Of a DNA stretch of 64,000 nucleotides, positions 55,255 through 64,000 are shown one piece after another. The position numbers and the translations under genes were made by a program. Source of the stretch: Vandiemenella viatica (lineage: Eukaryota > Arthropoda > Insecta > Orthoptera > Morabidae). Positions within the stretch are counted from its first letter, which is position 1; each line of letters begins with the position of its first letter. The notes beneath the pieces are model-generated. The model was not told the origin of the DNA, ran no database searches, and saw only the letters and a program-made list of their open reading frames with translations. The DNA lies in contig CM061919.1 of assembly GCA_031002005.1 (NCBI GenBank), positions 219,478,739 to 219,542,738 on the forward strand. Reading direction: 5' to 3'.

Positions 55255-57480
55255 CAGAATGGTTTATCTCGGCCTTGGTGGGTCAACAACTCCAACATTT
55301 CGTTGAACATTTGTCCACAGTTCCCACTCCTCTTCATTTTAATTCTTTATTGGTCTCTATTTGTTTTACCTCCTTGTATACCAACATCCCCCACTGTCAG
55401 GGCCTCAGCACACAAGAAGATTTATTCACAGGGAAAAATACTAGTCTTTGGCTTTTAATATTATCATTAAAGTTATTTGAGTAATCTGTGATGCTGCCTG
55501 TGCTGTAAAGGATTATAACAGAATTCTGCAGTTCCAGGTAAAGTTCTTTCTTATTATAAAATGGTTGCCAACTCATTGAGATTTTAAAACAGGTTTCTAC
55601 TCATTAAGTTCTTGAAGGTTTCATAAATCAAAGTGGTAACAAAGATTATATGTTTCACTATTACTAAATTTCAAAACACTCTCTAGTATCAGATTACAGC
55701 ACAGTTTTAATAATGAAATCTGCTTTGAACCCTTATATTTAAGATGCACATTACCTTCCAAGACAATCACTCACTCACTTACTGTAACTTTAGAAATTGC
55801 CCCAAAGTTTAGTTTAAATTATTCCTGATGAATTAAAAAGAATATTTAAATATCACTCTTAAAATTCCTTAAAGTTTCACTTGCATTTAACCATGGTCAT
55901 CCTAACTACGCAAGCACTATGACATATACCTGTCAACTTAAATTAATTCAAAGCACACAGAGGTTCCTCCACTGCCATATTTATAGCTTTGGCCAGAAAG
56001 TCCCAGTTTTAGTTAGAATTGGTAGCTTAAGAGCAGGGTTTTTTCCTTATGGTTTGCTCTTCCTTCTCTTACATTGAACTCTGTTGAAATCTTGTTTCCT
56101 AAAACTTCTCCAAATTTAATCAGATTTTAACATGGCTTAGCTTTGAATACACTAAACATTTTTTTTTATCATATGCCTTTGTTTAGCCATGAAAATTGAT
56201 TAAATTTAAACATCTTGTCCAAAACTGAAATCTCAACTTTCCTTTTCTAATTTTACTCCCCTGTCAAAACCTTTATTACTAGTAAATTTCTTATTATTTC
56301 CAGTTTCTTTTAATACCTATTATTCCTTTATAGATGTCTTCAATCATTAAATGTTACTCAAAACGATCTTGTATGCATTTGTCCCGCCGTATTATGCACA
56401 GAACTGGATATTTGAAATTAAATACTTCCCTGTAACTTTATGAACTGATATAAACACGATTTTAACACTTTTTTTAGCCATATGACAAATAAATAAACAA
56501 ATCTAATATAATTCCTCGCCTTTTATTTTCACTGATTTCAAACTTGATATTTTTGCTTCTGATTGTGTAATTTTTTCACCAAATATAAAAAAACTTCTTC
56601 ATACTTATTTTATAGTCTTAAAAGCTTTAACTACTTTTATATCCCTTATATTCTCCCATTTGTTTAAATAACAGTATTTTCATATTAAACCCAATTTTTA
56701 TGAATTCTTAATTGCTTGGTCTTTCCAACCCATATAGAAAACTTTAAAATATTAAAATCCTTTGTTAAAACTTGTTCTTTTTCCTCAAACTCTTGGATTT
56801 AACTTAATTTGACCCTTTTAAACTTAATTTAGTGACTTTCCCCTGTGTATTTGACTTTAATGACCTCATTACCTTGGTGTCTCCAAATTTCACTGTTTAT
56901 GATGTTAAAATCCCAACTAATTTCTCCCCATAATTTCTCTTCTAGAATTTTCCAATTAGTGAGTAATATGCCAAAATGATTACATGCTGATCTCATTATC
57001 TATAAATGGCACTTAATGGCCTGTCTTCCTTGGCTTTCTTCAAAAACGCAACACCAAATAACTTTCTTTGCTCTTTTTTTCTTTAAAATCAAGGTTCATA
57101 AACCTTGCTTTCCTAGATATGCAACCACCACAAAGCTATTTCGCAGGACATCCATCCTTAGCACATTTAATTTTTCCATAAACTACTTTTGTTTCAGTTT
57201 TTAAGTATATCACAATGTATACGGCACTGCAGTGGGTACTCGCATGGCTGCATCCAATACCAACCTATTCCTTGGTCATCTGTAGGAACATTTCCTGAAG
57301 TAGGCCACATTTAAATCCATTGTGTGGTTCAGTTACATAGATGATTTATGTATGAGACAGACCCACAGTGAAAACCACCAAAGGATTACCTTTGACAGTT
57401 GCCAACTTCACCAGCTGGTTCACTTTCTCATTGATTTTAATTCATGTGTGTACTCTCAAATGTACAAATTCTTTCAGATT
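55255..57480 (+). pseudogene. PLE reverse transcriptase relic, split
   Basis: 55275-55440 reads VGQQLQHFVEHLSTVPTPLH, then LLVSICFTSLYTNIPHCQGL; the 'TSLYTNIPH' motif is typical of PLE RTs. 57225-57480 reads GTAVGTRMAASNTNLFLGHL and VWFSYIDDLCM, the 'G(T)AMGTRMAPSYANLF' and catalytic 'YIDD' motifs. In an intact RT these lie about 50 codons apart, here ~1.8 kb, so 55441-57220 is likely an insertion. Several stops and shifts. The motif style is closer to the palindromic element at 26227 than to the ones at 45 and 60 kb. Confidence 0.75.
55441..57220. other. T/C-rich segment interrupting the PLE relic
   Basis: About 1.8 kb, strongly biased to T and C on the + strand, with no ORF of interest and no visible terminal repeats. 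Its position between two RT motifs indicates an insertion, but its class is unknown. Confidence 0.45.
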
Positions 57481-57869
57481 GACCATTTCTTCGTCGTTTC
57501 GTGTGTTTAGGTGTGTGTGCATCATTTGATTTTGTAGTGGCAATATTGGCGGAGATTGTGGTTAGGTTAAAATGGAGCCTGGTCTAGAATATTCTTATTA
57601 CAGAATGAGGAATTCAGTTATAATTAGTCATTAATAAGCTTGTTTCATGAGCACTGTGTTAGTCACAACTTGTATTGCAATGTTAACTACTCCCAAATAT
57701 CTTGGACAAAATTATCTGATATTAATTCTTACAGTCAGGTTTTGTTAGTAACTAGCTTTCAAGCTCGACGAAAATGACAGTTTTGAACATAGTTTTTCTG
57801 GAGCATAACTAAAAAAAGCAGCAAAAAATACTTGTGTATGTCTCAATGAGCAAAAGTTTTGTTAATAAC

Positions 57870-58391
57870 CAACTTCTAACTTGGAGATCATCAGACCTGT
57901 TCCGAATGGATTTCGATCCCCCGAGTATATGTTGAAGGGAATAACTCCATATGTCTGTGTTACAATTATTTCTTCAAAATGAGACCTAGGTATCGAGAAA
58001 TTAAAGTGCAAACATTTGTAAATATTGTTTAAATACTATAATTTTAGCACATTGTTTAACAGTTACAGTGTGGTGTATCGGTAGCACTCTTGCTTCCCAT
58101 TTTGCGGAGTCGGGTTCAAATCCCTATACTGGCAAATATTTTTATTTCTTTTTTTATATGCAGTAATCATTGAGCATTGATTTTATTTCATTTAAGATTC
58201 ATTTACGAATTTTTATTATGCGAAATAACTTTTAAAACATTATTTACAATAATACAATTATTTACAATAATATAATTACTTACAGTAATATAATTACTTA
58301 CAATAGATACAATAAACAATTTTTATTAGAATGCTACGACCATAAAAGAGAGATTCTGTTAAAGTTCCATTTCCTTTGTAGAAATATACCT

Positions 58392-58431
<40 letters not shown>

Positions 58432-58867
58432 AACAATAACCAATGAAATAATGATTTTTTTAAAAAAAAATGTTGGGACTGTGGGGCTGTATATTCTGTA
58501 ATATTTTGTTTTAATAGTTATTTCGCATAATAAAAATTCGTAAATGAAATAAAATCAATTCTTAATGATTACTGCATATAAAAAAAGAAATTAAAATATT
58601 TGACAGTATGGGGAATTGAACCTGGGTTCGCAAAATGGGAAGCTAGCACTCTACTGATACGCCACGCTGAAACTGTAGAACAATGTGCTAAAATTATAAT
58701 ATTTAAATAATATTCATAAATGTTTGCGCGTTAATTTCTCGATACCTAGGGCTCATTTTGAAGAAATAATTGTAACACAGACATATGGAGTTATTACCCT
58801 TCAACATATACTCGGGGGATTGAAATCCATTCTGAACAGGTCTGATGGTTCCCAAGTAAGATCTTGT
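57870..58867. mobile_element. Foldback element with tRNA-Gly-like sequence in both arms
   Basis: The left arm (57870-~58245) and right arm (~58498-58867) are ~370-bp inverted repeats. Shared landmarks: CATCAGACCTGTTC, GATTTCGATCCCCCGAGTAT on the left and its complement on the right, ATGGAGTTATT, GATACCTAGG and AATTTTTATTATGCGAAATA. The central ~250 bp contains an A run at 58396-58426. Each arm includes a tRNA-like module (left 58065-58134 on +, right complement at about 58598-58672). Confidence 0.88.
58065..58134 (+). repeat. tRNA-Gly-like module in the left arm
   Basis: TGGTGTATCGGTAGCA resembles the tRNA-Gly A-box region, GCTTCCCATTTTGCG the Gly(CCC) anticodon loop, and GGGTTCAAATCCC a perfect B box. 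The acceptor and anticodon stems do not pair well, so it is not a functional tRNA gene. The right-arm version (complement) keeps GTGGCGTATCAGTAGAGTGC, GCTTCCCATTTTGCG and GGTTCAATTCCCC. Confidence 0.7.
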
Positions 58868-59098
58868 ATACACTTGAGTGAGCTCAGGTGATTTAACTGC
58901 TCAGTAAAGTGAGCCAATCAAATGTGGATGTTTGATCATGCTTACAATGAATTACAGTGAGCGTGGAGGGCTGAGCTGATCATGTGTCGGTATTTTAGAA
59001 TGCTCAAAAGTGAGCCAGCATGTTTTGAGCACTCAGTTTGGATATTAGTATGGCAGTTTTATGAGCAACTGGGACAATGTAACTTGCTTGACACTAAT

Positions 59099-59963
59099 TG
59101 TTGTACAGTGTGACAATTATTGAACTATATGAAATAAAACCTAAATTTAAAAACAACTGAGTGCACAAACTTTATTCAAAAGATATTCAGATTTGGGTTA
59201 TGGCATGTTCGATATAGCTGTCATCATTGGCTCTGACGTGGTGCAGACAAATAGTAAAATTCTGCATGATCTGCTGAAGTCATTGACCTTCTGAATGGCA
59301 GTTTTCAAATCAGCAATGGTTTTGGGGTTTATTTCTGTGCACATTTTCTTTAATGTAGCTCCACAAAAATTAGTCATATGTGTTAGATCTGGAGAATATG
59401 GCGGCCAAGCGAGACCCATTCCAGTGGCCTCTGGGTACCCCAGAGCCAGAATGCGGTCCCCAAAGTGCTCCTCCAGGACATCAAATACTTTCTTGGTCCA
59501 ACAGGTCGAGTCCATCTTGCATGAACCACATCTTGTTGGAATCAGGGTCACTTTGGCTAATGGGGATGGAACCATTTTCCAAAATATTCATGGTTCGTTC
59601 AGTAGGCACCATGCCATTAATGAATATCAGACCAATTATTCCATGACTGGATATTGCACACCACACAATCACGCATTGAGGGTGGAGAGACTTCTTGATT
59701 GCGAAATGGAGAATCTTGTTCCCCAAAATGTGCCAATTGTGCTTATTGAGGAACCCATCCAAATGAAAGTGGGCTTCGCCACTAAACCAAACCTTATTTG
59801 TATCAAATTCCTGTTCGTCAATTCTCTCGACTATGTGTTGGCAAAACACAACCACTGTTCCATGCCCATGGGGCTTAATTCTCCAAATAGACCATCCCAT
59901 TTCTGATTCATTGTCCCTAATGGTTTCACTAAACCAGTTGCTTAAAATCTCTGACTTTTTCAA
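59099..59963 (-). pseudogene. Tc1/mariner-superfamily transposase relic
   Basis: The - strand frames 59481-59963 and 59198-59575 give IVERIDEQEFDTNKVWFSGE, AHFHLDGFLNKHNWHILGN, PQCVIVWCAISSHGIIGLIF, WFMQDGLD, then LAWPPYSPDLTHMTNFCGAT and NPKTIADLKTAIQKV. The first catalytic Asp (FSDEAHF) is Gly, the second (QDG) is present, and the third (SPDLNPCDFF) is lost. The N-terminal DNA-binding domain is absent. The left end near 59107 (GTGTGACAATTATTGAACTA) looks like the element terminus. It lies next to the LINE sequence starting at 59965. Confidence 0.82.
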
Positions 59964-60267
59964 ATCCTCAGAACTTCTCCATCCATACCTATAAGCCTCT
60001 CAACACCCTCCCTTACCCTCAATTTTTTAACATAGCCATAGAAATTTCCTGATGCATCAGTCAATTGTCCCCCTGCATTAGCAATACTCTTTATAAACCC
60101 ATCTTTAGCCACTTTCTTAGCTTTTATTAAACCCTTGTTTAGTTGTAGATAACACTCTCGGGATTCTAGCCGCGTCAAATAAAAGTCGACTGGCGACGTT
60201 TCGAGAGCCGGCACTGCTCCCATTGTCAAGCCCTGCTTAACTAACTAAAACTGCCTAATGGTAGTCT

Positions 60268-61313
60268 CTATATAGGGCTACCGGACGGGAGAGGAGGGGA
60301 ACTCGCGCGGAGGGCGGGTCTGCTTGGTGACGTCATGTTCCGGTTGTTGTTATGCCCAAATATGGTCCGTTCCCGTGTGTTTCGTAATTGTCTAATAACT
60401 GGCCTCCATGTTTGACTTATGTTAAGTCCTTGATCCCGATTTATCACATTGTTATTAACTCTGATTTCAATCGCCTCTTTCACGACACTATCCCAAAAAT
60501 TATTAGCATGTCAAAGCACGGCTCATGACAGTTTTCAAGGGCATGCTCTACTATAGCCGATTTTTCTTTCTGCCCCAACTTAAAGTATCTTATATGCTCT
60601 TTGCGCCTTTCATCGATCGTTCTCAAAGTCTGTCCTATATAGGAAGAGCCACACTCACAAGGAATTTTATACACTCCAGGGGCCCGGAGATTTATACAAT
60701 CTTTCGGGGTTCGTAATAACTGACGGATCTTAGGCAGGGGCCGAAAGATGGAGCGGATGCCTTGCTTGTTGAGCCGCCTGGCTATTTTTGATGTCACCGC
60801 TCTGCAGAAGGGCAAAAAGGCACGTGGGATTTCTCGTTCCCTATCATCCGTTTTGTTTTTGTTTCTTCTTCCGATAATCGCATGTCGAATTTCTTTGGAA
60901 CTATAACCATTGGCCCTAAACATGCGTTCTAAGTGTCGCAGCTCTTCTTGTAGATGCTGGTTGTCGGATACCGCCTTTGCCTTGTGGACCAACGTATTCA
61001 GTACGCCGCGCTTCTGAGATGGGTAATGAAAACTAAGGGCGTTTAGATAACGATCAGTGTGTGTGGGTTTTCTATAAACACTGTGCCCCAACCTTCCGTT
61101 CGGCTTTCGACGTACCAATACATCCAGAAAAGGAAGTGCGCCATCTTTTTCGATTTCCATCGTGAACTTGATATTGGGGTGAACGCCGTTGAGATAATTC
61201 ACAAATTCATATAGGGCTGGTATCCCATTAGGCCACACGAGGAATGTGTCATCAACAAATCTATAAAAACATTTGTGCTTTAAAGGGGCCGCGTCAAGAG
61301 CTACATGCTCAAA
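60268..61313 (-). pseudogene. PLE RT C-terminus plus GIY-YIG endonuclease, - copy
   Basis: Frame from 61313: CFYRFVDDTFLVWPNG (RT catalytic FVDD), then VNYLNGVHPNIKFTMEIEKD and LPFLDVLVRRKPNGRLGHSV (RT end), YRKPTHTDRYLNAL, RNKNKTDDREREIPR (basic linker), and PGVYKIPCECGSSYIGQTLR with RRKEHIRYFKLGQKEKSA (GIY-YIG core). At PCFD a 19-bp deletion relative to the + copy shifts the frame (60515), and the remainder KEAIEIRVNNNVINRDQGLN lies in the frame 60268-60483. RT and nuclease motifs are otherwise well kept, so this is a young copy, 5'-truncated. Confidence 0.9.
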
Positions 61314-61808
61314 ATGCCCCCGCCTAAGATCCGTCAGTTATTACGAACCCCGAAAGATTGTATAAATCTCCGGGCCCCTGGAGTGTATAAAATTCCTTGT
61401 GAGTGTGGCTCTTCCTATATAGGACAGACTTTGAGAACAATCGATGAAAGGCGCAAAGAGCATATAAGATACTTTAAGTTGGGGCAGAAAGAAAAATCGG
61501 CTATAGTAGAGCACGCCCTTGAAAACTGTCATGAGCCGTGCTTTGACAAGACAACACGCCTCTGCCATGCTAATAATTTTTGGGATAGTGTCGTGAAAGA
61601 GGCGATTGAAATCAGAGTTAATAACAATGTGATAAATCGAGATCAAGGACTTAACATAAGTCAAACATGGAGGCCAGTTATTAGACAATTACGAAACACA
61701 CGGGAACGGACCATATTTGGGCATAACAACAACCGGAACATGACGTCACCAAGCAGACCCGCCCTCCGCGCGAGTTCCCCTCCTCTCCCGTCCGGTAGCC
61801 CTATATAG
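61314..61808 (+). pseudogene. PLE GIY-YIG endonuclease, + copy
   Basis: One uninterrupted frame: PPKIRQLLRTPKDCINLRAP, GVYKIPCECGSSYIGQTLRT, EKSAIVEHALENCHEPCFDK, NFWDSVVKEAIEIRVNNN, to the stop after PLPSGSPI. The GIY-YIG core (V/IYKI...SSYIGQT.R), the conserved Arg and His (ERRKEHIR), and the Glu of KEAIEIR are all present. It lacks any RT, so it cannot be a complete element protein. Its sequence is nearly identical to the - copy, which confirms the 19-bp loss there. Confidence 0.88.
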
Positions 61809-62071
61809 AAACTACCGCTAGGCAGTTTTAGTTAGTTAAGCAGGGCTTGACAATGGGAGCAGTGCCGGCTCTCGACGTCGCCAGTCGACTTTTATTTGAC
61901 GCGGCTAGAATCCCGAGAGTGTTATCTACAGTGCTGCTGCCGCGAAAAAGTTCACAGTCCCTTGTTTAGTTGTTTTAAATATTCCCTATTACCCTAGTGT
62001 CTCTTAACTCTGTTATGTTATCTTCTTACCAACCTCTTTAACTTCATCACCTCCCTATCATAGTACACAGG

Positions 62072-63256
62072 TGAGACGGTAGTACTATTACTAACAGACA
62101 GTACTTGTCCACAAGGATACAGTGGGAAGTGTGTGGGAACATGGTTAGCAGTTCAAGCCTTGTTTAAACATTGGTTTATTACAATTATTAATGATAATGC
62201 TGAAACTTACAGAAAATGTTACAACTATAATATCAAATACCACCAATACTGGTCTTGCAAACGAAGACATGAATAATCTTGTTATCACAAAATGATATAA
62301 TGTTATGGACCAAACCTTGGTCTTGCAACTTATACCTTGAATAACCCTTATAATTACAAACAATCCTATTTATACCAAATTTTAAAAAATAACCAGACTG
62401 GCTCTTAACAATCTACTAGCCAAATACAATTTTATACTTGAGCCAGACTGCTAACGACGAGGTAGAAGGCGACACACTGGTAGTAGCAATTAACAGAGAA
62501 AATGACTAATATAATGTCAAATAAAGCTGGCCTCAATCTTGTAGATTAACGTATGAATAATCCTGTAATCACCGACAATTCCACATAGATCAATAACAGA
62601 AATAACAAGACCAGCTCGTTCCCATCTACTAGCATCTAACACTCTGCCAGTAGGACCAAGCACAGTTTATGGCTGAGGCAGACCGCTAACGATGAGGCGG
62701 AAGGCAACACTTGTGGTTGCAGTTGACGGCCACTACCTCCAGTACCCACAGCACTCTCTGCAGGTGGTCGAAGCTCGGCCGCACTGACTGCTTCCTCCTT
62801 AGTCCCGCAACGCTATCACTCCGGAAAACATTGGCGGGATGCCGACCGCGTGCCTTCAACTCACTGACTGGCTGACTGTCCGACTCCATTCTCCAGCCCC
62901 GCTGCCACTCCGGGAAGTACTAGTGGAACACCGACTGCCTGCCCCCAACCGACTGACAGCCTCCCTGGCCGCCTGGTCCAACTGCGGACCCGCCAACCCC
63001 ACCGGGCTTCCGGCGTCACGGCGACACAGGGAAGTACTCGTTCCCGACTGACTGGGACTAATTAACTAACTAACTCACTCAGACTAACTGACTCAGACTA
63101 ACTGCCACTAACTCCCGCTCGGTTCCGTGTCCCCACATATATACCAGTTATCGCCAGGCGCCACAGCGCTCTCTAGTGGGGGAACACGAAAGAGGAAACA
63201 ATCGCGAGCGGAAGAGAAGAGAAGGCAAAGATACAACAAGAGCCGAGCACGGCTCA
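62072..63256 (+). mobile_element. Solo LTR, 1185 bp
   Basis: The insert begins TGAGACGGTA and ends CGGCTCA, so it has TG...CA ends, and ACAGG flanks it on both sides (62067-62071 and 63257-63261), a 5-bp duplication typical of LTR retrotransposons. Removing it and one ACAGG restores LINE sequence. A TATA-like CATATATACC at 63136-63145 suggests the + orientation. An internal tandem duplication with ~235-bp offset is seen (GAGCCAGACTGCTAACGACG at 62440; GAGGCAGACCGCTAACGATG at 62675). The part 62840-63250 is GC-rich. No internal retroelement genes remain. Confidence 0.82.
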
Positions 63257-64000
63257 ACAGGTTCCCTACTTCTCTTTATTTTCTGTTTTGAAATGAATAT
63301 TTCTTCCCCCGTTCTTATCATCCCCTTGAACTCTTCTCACCTTGACTCTAATGTACTTGTGCCTTCCTTCCATTTGCTGAAATGTTCTCTGAAATACCTC
63401 TTCAAGTTAGAAATCTGTGCCTTTTTATAATTGTACCTATTGTATTAATTTTGGCTGCTGGTTTACTAAATCCTTTAATATCCATCATAACTGCTTCATG
63501 ATCACTTATTCCTGCAGGTACTTGAAACCCCACAATGTTATCATCGGGCTTTATTAGAAATATATCCAAAATATTTAGTTCCCAACTATTCTGCTCTACC
63601 ACTTGTGTAAATCCTCCTTCCCTTATTAAGGTATTTACACAAATTTCTGTTCCTTTTTGTTATTAATCTTATTTCCTACCCAATTTACACCTGGTAAATT
63701 TAAATACCAACCAATAATGACCATTCTATTCTCACCTCTGAAATCTGAGTATGAATTTAATTTCTATCTAAGAACCTCATCTTCACGAGTCATTTTTCTT
63801 TTTTATTACCCCAGAAATATACTCCAAGTTACTAATTTTCACGATCTGTGAACACCAGTGAACTGTGGTAGTTTTTGCTAACTAGTATAAAAACTCCTCC
63901 ACCAATTGCTCCTCTGTATCTGCGGTCCACTCTGTAACCTTCAGGAAAAACCTCATTGTCTAGTACTTCTTCTTTAAACCAAGACTCTACCCCTATTATT

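Larger units (their letters stand above)
60147..61958. mobile_element. Inverted Penelope-like insertion with 15-bp target duplication
   Basis: CCCTTGTTTAGTTGT is repeated at 60132-60146 and 61959-61973. The - oriented PLE fragment runs from about 61315 down to 60147 and the + oriented fragment from about 61316 to 61930, followed by 28 bp of extra sequence. The last ~590 bp of both fragments form inverted repeats (left 60147-60736, right 61321-61930). 3' landmarks: AGGGCTTGACAATGGGAGCA, CGGCTCTCGA and GCGGCTAGAATCCCGAGAG. Confidence 0.93.
59965..64000 (-). pseudogene. LINE relic with nested insertions
   Basis: Three LINE pieces belong to one copy on the - strand. 63257-64000: endonuclease, with the 'LNLPGVNW' motif at about 63680 and AGISDHEAVMMDIKGFSKPA at 63470-63520, then FKGMIRTGEEIFISKQKIK. 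61974-62066: DREVMKLKRLVRR. 59965-60131: GLIKAKKVAKDGFIKSIANA and GNFYGYVKKLRVREGVERL. Removing the solo LTR and the PLE, with one copy of each target duplication, gives continuous LINE sequence at both joints. Stops are present. The reverse transcriptase that should follow below 59965 is missing. The endonuclease is of the apurinic type (GISDHEAV). Confidence 0.85.

Noticed and set aside
58065..58134. Functional tRNA-Gly gene
   Set aside because: The A and B boxes look right but the acceptor and anticodon stems do not pair, and the sequence is repeated in both arms of a foldback element.
1..64000. CRISPR arrays, bacterial operons, ribosome binding sites
   Set aside because: The window is spliced eukaryotic DNA. 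The only regularly spaced repeats (1-1460, 48830-51025) are satellite-like or element-derived.
53403..64000. Last PGM2 coding exon
   Set aside because: Donor phase at 53402 requires one, but no + strand segment with the expected C-terminal sequence after an acceptor was seen; probably beyond 64000 or too diverged to spot by eye.

Overview
This is eukaryotic, AT-rich, repeat-dense DNA. It looks like an intron-rich stretch of a large arthropod genome, most likely an insect. The evidence is direct: GT-AG-bounded exons of one conserved metabolic gene are separated by introns of up to 36.8 kb, and those introns are full of non-LTR retrotransposons, Penelope-like elements (PLEs), mariner and hAT relics, tRNA-derived SINEs and foldback elements. 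The SINE and MITE types resemble those I associate with polyneopteran insects (grasshoppers, crickets, stick insects), but that placement is inference.

Host gene. Four consecutive + strand exons (14831-15011, 51771-51992, 52907-53012, 53176-53402) encode the C-terminal half of a PGM2/PGM2L1-type phosphohexomutase (phosphopentomutase / phosphoglucomutase 2). The 5' exons and the last exon are not visible. Exon 51771-51992 carries a frame disruption that the splice-phase arithmetic confirms.

Layout. 1-1460: diverged satellite with a ~168-bp period, interrupted by a small inverted PLE insertion. 4.2-7.8 kb: SINE, PLE scraps, a dead mariner (5132-6448), a SINE and a 568-bp MITE. 8.4-12.3 kb: two - strand LINE relics, the second split by a 542-bp insertion. 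14.8-15.0 kb: PGM2 exon. 15.7-20.6 kb: a + strand LINE split by a ~3.7-kb insertion with an uninterrupted 481-codon coiled-coil ORF on the - strand. 21.0-24.7 kb: a longer + strand LINE relic with a TIR insertion. 26.2-27.9 kb: a near-perfect PLE palindrome. 30.1-32.6 kb: SINE and hAT relic. 35.3-38.8 kb: + strand LINE split by a small hAT element and a 1.7-kb element. 39.7-40.8 kb: mariner relic. 41.2-41.7 kb: LINE 3' end. 43.2 kb: second small hAT element. 45.3-47.6 kb: inverted PLE pair. 48.1-51.0 kb: SINEs and a duplicated repeat with a nested foldback. 51.8-53.4 kb: three PGM2 exons. 54-57.5 kb: PLE fragments. 57.9-58.9 kb: foldback element with tRNA-Gly-like arms. 59.1-64.0 kb: Tc1/mariner relic and a LINE carrying both a solo LTR and an inverted PLE.

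Apart from the PGM2 exons and possibly the 481-codon ORF, no coding sequence here looks functional. The most distinctive signal is the repeated appearance of PLE copies as two oppositely oriented fragments joined at their 5'-truncated ends. Three such loci have 14-17-bp target-site duplications that can be read directly.
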